From Vibrio tasmaniensis 1F-187 (GTDB lineage: Bacteria > Pseudomonadota > Gammaproteobacteria > Enterobacterales > Vibrionaceae), in the NCBI RefSeq assembly GCF_000272405.2, contig NZ_AJZM02000089.1:1-15921 (forward strand): a stretch of DNA of 15,921 bases, given 5' to 3'. Of this stretch, positions 13,679 to 15,921 are shown one piece after another. The translations under genes and the position numbers were made by a program. How positions within the stretch are numbered: position 1 is the first letter of the stretch; the number at the start of each line of letters is the position of its first letter. The notes beneath the pieces are model-generated. The model made no database searches and had not been told where the DNA came from. It saw only the letters and a program-made list of their open reading frames with translations.

Positions 13679-15397
13679 ATGGCCAATGTTTCTTCTCAGC
13701 AGAAAAAGATCCTCGATATTGGTGTGTCTGTCGCCAGAGCAATCAGTGGTGAACTCGATCTGAACTATCGGGGAGAACGACTCTATAAAGGCAATAGCCC
13801 CTGTTATTACCAGTCTGCTCACACCAACGATCTCACCTTTGTGTCTCGTCATGAGTTAACAAACAGCAAGCTCTCAATGCAAGGCAAGATCGATTCATCA
13901 GCGCTGCGACTGCTGCTTTCCGACGCTGAACTTCACTACTCACTGAGACCGAAAAACGAAGTCGAACGTCTGTTATATGATTTCTGCGAACAAGTGCGAA
14001 TAGAATCTCAAGTCCCGCCTTATCTAAAAGGCGTGACCACCAGTATTCAATTCAACTTTGCGTATTGGAGCGACCAATATCATCAAAATGGCTTTACCGA
14101 ATCACGAATAGGCATGTTGCTGTTTACTCTGATGCAAGTGATTCACACCCGCTTAACTGGCGTTCCGGTGTCTGAGCCTATCGCTGAGACCATTGAATCG
14201 ACTCGCGCCGGCATCGTGCCTAATTTTGGGCATAGCCTGAAGCGCTTAAAACAACATAGAACCGACCAACAACAGTTTGCACACTGCGCCAATGAGCTTG
14301 CGTCTCTAGCACAAGAGCTCATTAACCAAGAGCAAGAGAGTAATAACTCGCCGACACCAACGGTTGAGGAAGACATCAAGATCCTAGCGCAGCTTGCCCT
14401 TATCGTTGATGGTGACATTCAAGATCAAGACGTCGATACCGACATCACAGGCAGTAGCAAGGTATTCGAGTTGTCGGGCGCCAATTATCAGGTCTTCAAT
14501 TCAGAATTTGATCAAGTCATCTCAGCAGACAAACTCGTCAGGCGCGCCCTATTACTCGAACTGAGACAAAAGCTCACCGATGACATCATGGCGAGACAAG
14601 TCAATACTCGCCGTTTAGCCGCTATACTTACTAGCTTTGTTGCCACACCACAGAGGAACCGACGTCAGGACCATTTAGAAGAAGGCATTGTTAACGCCCC
14701 CACCATCACCAAGCTCATCACGTCGCCATTGGATCGCACTGTCTTTTATCAACCTGATATCGGTGCATCTCATCAATGTGCTATCACGTTTTTGATGGAC
14801 TGCTCAGGCTCAATGCAAAAGCACAGTCACAAGCTAAGTCTGCTGATGGACACCATTCTCAAATCCGTAGGATTGGCTGATATCCCATTTGAGATCATTG
14901 GCTTCACTACCAACAACTGGAACGGTGGCAAGGTTTATCGGCAGTGGCTTAAACAAGGCCAACCAAAACACCCAGGCCGCTTGAACGAAGTTCGGCACAT
15001 CGTGTTTAAGGGTTTTGATACGCATTGGAGACGATCTCGCCTTGGCATTGCGAGTCTTCGTAAAGCAGACGTCTTTAAAGAGGGGATTGATGGCGAAGCG
15101 GTGCAGTTCGCTAGCCAGCGGTTGCAACAGCACACTGCTCAAAGAAAGGTTTTGATCGTGTTCTCAGACGGCTGCCCAATGGATACCGCCACCAGCACTG
15201 CCAACGATCAGTTCTATTTGGATAACCACCTCAAACAAGTCATTGAACGTGAGTCGACCAAAAACGGAATTGAGATTCATGGCGTGGGGATGGGAGTGGA
15301 TTTGAGCCCGTACTACCGCAACAACATTACCTTGGACGTACAAGAGAGCTGCTTGTTCGGGCTATGTAGGAACATCTTTGAGATGCTAAAGCGCTGA
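13679..15397 (+). CDS. CobT-like VWA-domain protein, orphan partner of CobS-like ATPase
   Basis: A 572-aa soluble protein matching CobT, the VWA subunit that works with CobS. Seen: an alpha-helical N-terminal part with VERLLYDFCEQVRIESQ (about 95-111), an acidic linker (about 215-262), an ANYQVFNSEFDQVISADKL segment (268-286), then the VWA domain from about 355 with the MIDAS motif DCSGSM (Asp374, Ser376, Ser378) and VFSDG (Asp497), and the CobT signatures IIGFTTNNWNGG (407-417), HPGRLNEVRHIVFK (431-444) and DGEAVQFASQRL (471-482). It is slightly shorter than typical CobT (about 600-630 aa), mainly in the linker. GGAG inside the end of the cobS-like gene serves as ribosome site, so the two are translationally linked. 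All metal-site residues are intact, so the protein is probably functional. The target of the complex is unknown; no CobN is encoded here. Confidence 0.9.
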   Translation: MANVSSQQKKILDIGVSVARAISGELDLNYRGERLYKGNSPCYYQSAHTNDLTFVSRHELTNSKLSMQGKIDSSALRLLLSDAELHYSLRPKNEVERLLYDFCEQVRIESQVPPYLKGVTTSIQFNFAYWSDQYHQNGFTESRIGMLLFTLMQVIHTRLTGVPVSEPIAETIESTRAGIVPNFGHSLKRLKQHRTDQQQFAHCANELASLAQELINQEQESNNSPTPTVEEDIKILAQLALIVDGDIQDQDVDTDITGSSKVFELSGANYQVFNSEFDQVISADKLVRRALLLELRQKLTDDIMARQVNTRRLAAILTSFVATPQRNRRQDHLEEGIVNAPTITKLITSPLDRTVFYQPDIGASHQCAITFLMDCSGSMQKHSHKLSLLMDTILKSVGLADIPFEIIGFTTNNWNGGKVYRQWLKQGQPKHPGRLNEVRHIVFKGFDTHWRRSRLGIASLRKADVFKEGIDGEAVQFASQRLQQHTAQRKVLIVFSDGCPMDTATSTANDQFYLDNHLKQVIERESTKNGIEIHGVGMGVDLSPYYRNNITLDVQESCLFGLCRNIFEMLKR

Positions 15398-15406
15398 CGT
15401 GTCAGT

Positions 15407-15450
15407 GAGGAGGGTGTCGTCAAGCATTAAACGAGAATCAAGCCCTCCTC
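15407..15450. terminator. Inverted repeat between convergent cobT-like and tauE-like genes
   Basis: GAGGAGGG (15407-15414) pairs perfectly with CCCTCCTC (15443-15450); inside the 28-nt spacer TCGT (15417-15420) can pair with ACGA (15431-15434). It lies 10 nt after the cobT-like stop and 31 nt past the tauE-like stop, as expected for a bidirectional terminator. T-tracts are weak on both sides. Confidence 0.45.
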
Positions 15451-15481
15451 CTTCAAAGATAATTTTGATAAAGAAAACGTT

Positions 15482-15921
15482 CTAAGCCAAAAACAACGAC
15501 CATGCAGAGACCGCCATCAAGTACCCACCAATCAACATCAACACAATAAACACCAGCTTTCTGAGTTGATCATTGGACAACGGTGGTGGGAAACGTCGAG
15601 CAAACATCGTGACAAGCGCCACCAAGGGAACAGCAATAGCAGATAGCCACAGTATGCTCTGTTCCATGTCGCCTGCAGCGTAGACATTGACCGTACGTGA
15701 CATCGACGTACAAGCGAACACCATCAGCAGTGTGCTTCGCACCAGATCGAGAGAAAAAGGTTGCCGATAGAGATGATAAACAATCGGTGGACCTGCCATC
15801 CCAAATAACCCACCCGCGAGCCCAGAACTAAAACCAGATAACAAGAAAGTTACCGTTGCCGAACGGTCCTTTCTGGTTTTAGGTTTGAACATAAAACTGG
15901 CTTTGTTGCGTAATTCAGTGG
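15482..15921 (-). CDS. tauE: TauE/SafE-family sulfite (anion) exporter, C-terminal part, cut by the window edge
   Basis: The frame is open from the stop at 15482 to the right edge, so the start lies outside; the internal ATG at 15892 is not the true start. The visible part holds the second repeat of a TauE/SafE protein: FLLSGFSSGLAGGLFGMAGPPIVYHLY (the GGLFGMxGPP loop is the family mark), then hydrophobic segments LVRSTLLMVFACTSMSRTV, ILWLSAIAVPLVALVTMFA and LVFIVLMLIGGYLMAVSAW. Families of this kind are about 250 aa with seven to eight helices; roughly half is present. TauE-like proteins export sulfite or related sulfonates, fitting removal of the toxic sulfite made by Xsc. The family is clear and the substrate is inferred from neighbours. 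Confidence 0.85.
   Translation of the reverse strand, partial: TELRNKASFMFKPKTRKDRSATVTFLLSGFSSGLAGGLFGMAGPPIVYHLYRQPFSLDLVRSTLLMVFACTSMSRTVNVYAAGDMEQSILWLSAIAVPLVALVTMFARRFPPPLSNDQLRKLVFIVLMLIGGYLMAVSAWSLFLA

Noticed and set aside
12692..15397. CobS/CobT as evidence for aerobic cobalamin biosynthesis in this region
   Set aside because: No CobN or any other cobalamin gene is present; all neighbours are sulfonate genes.
9398..15397. FRG gene plus AAA+/VWA pair as one anti-phage defence island
   Set aside because: They are separated by xsc, lie on opposite strands, and the AAA+/VWA pair is of the classical CobS/CobT type rather than the types known from conflict systems. No nuclease, methylase or integrase is present.
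15482..15892. A complete small membrane protein of 136 aa starting at 15892
   Set aside because: The frame remains open to the window edge and the sequence is only the second half of a TauE/SafE protein, so it is a cut gene.
1..15921. tRNA, rRNA, CRISPR arrays, insertion sequences
   Set aside because: None was found by eye; no transposase, integrase, regularly spaced repeat or cloverleaf was recognised.

Overview
The window looks like chromosomal DNA of a marine gammaproteobacterium, most likely a Vibrio. This rests on protein sequence style, moderate GC with A/T-rich intergenic regions, and the gene content; no rRNA or other phylogenetic marker is present. Its core is a taurine (aminosulfonate) dissimilation locus. 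All genes lie on the minus strand except one plus-strand pair (cobS-like, cobT-like).

Left part (1-3044): a sodium-coupled BCCT transporter gene with its own terminator and a perfect TATAAT -10 box. Next comes a 190-aa protein that I recognise as a free-standing relative of the inserted alpha/beta domain of malate synthase G, without the catalytic barrel. It ends in a two-hairpin 3' region.

Centre (3045-9133): a minus-strand operon read from right to left. It encodes tauX (NTF2/SnoaL-like small subunit), tauY (FAD taurine dehydrogenase large subunit), a complete TRAP transporter (dctP-, dctQ- and dctM-type, equivalent to tauKLM), and a secreted tandem-Cache protein whose Shine-Dalgarno overlaps the dctM stop. 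A good sigma70 promoter lies before tauX and a large hairpin lies between dctP and dctQ.

At 9315-10496 an A/T-rich FRG-domain gene sits between tauX and xsc. It is bracketed by a perfect 17-bp direct repeat and looks like an accessory insertion.

Right part (10618-15921): xsc encodes sulfoacetaldehyde acetyltransferase and has a promoter surrounded by AATGAATT inverted repeats. A divergently transcribed pair encodes a CobS-type AAA+ ATPase and a CobT-type VWA protein, with no CobN or other cobalamin gene. The C-terminal half of a TauE/SafE exporter runs off the right edge.

Proposed flow: TRAP uptake of taurine; TauXY oxidation to sulfoacetaldehyde and ammonium; Xsc cleavage to sulfite and acetyl phosphate; sulfite export by the TauE-like protein. 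Phosphate acetyltransferase and a TauR-type regulator are not in the window. The Cache protein and the CobS/CobT pair have no assigned place in this pathway, and they are the most interesting parts of the window.
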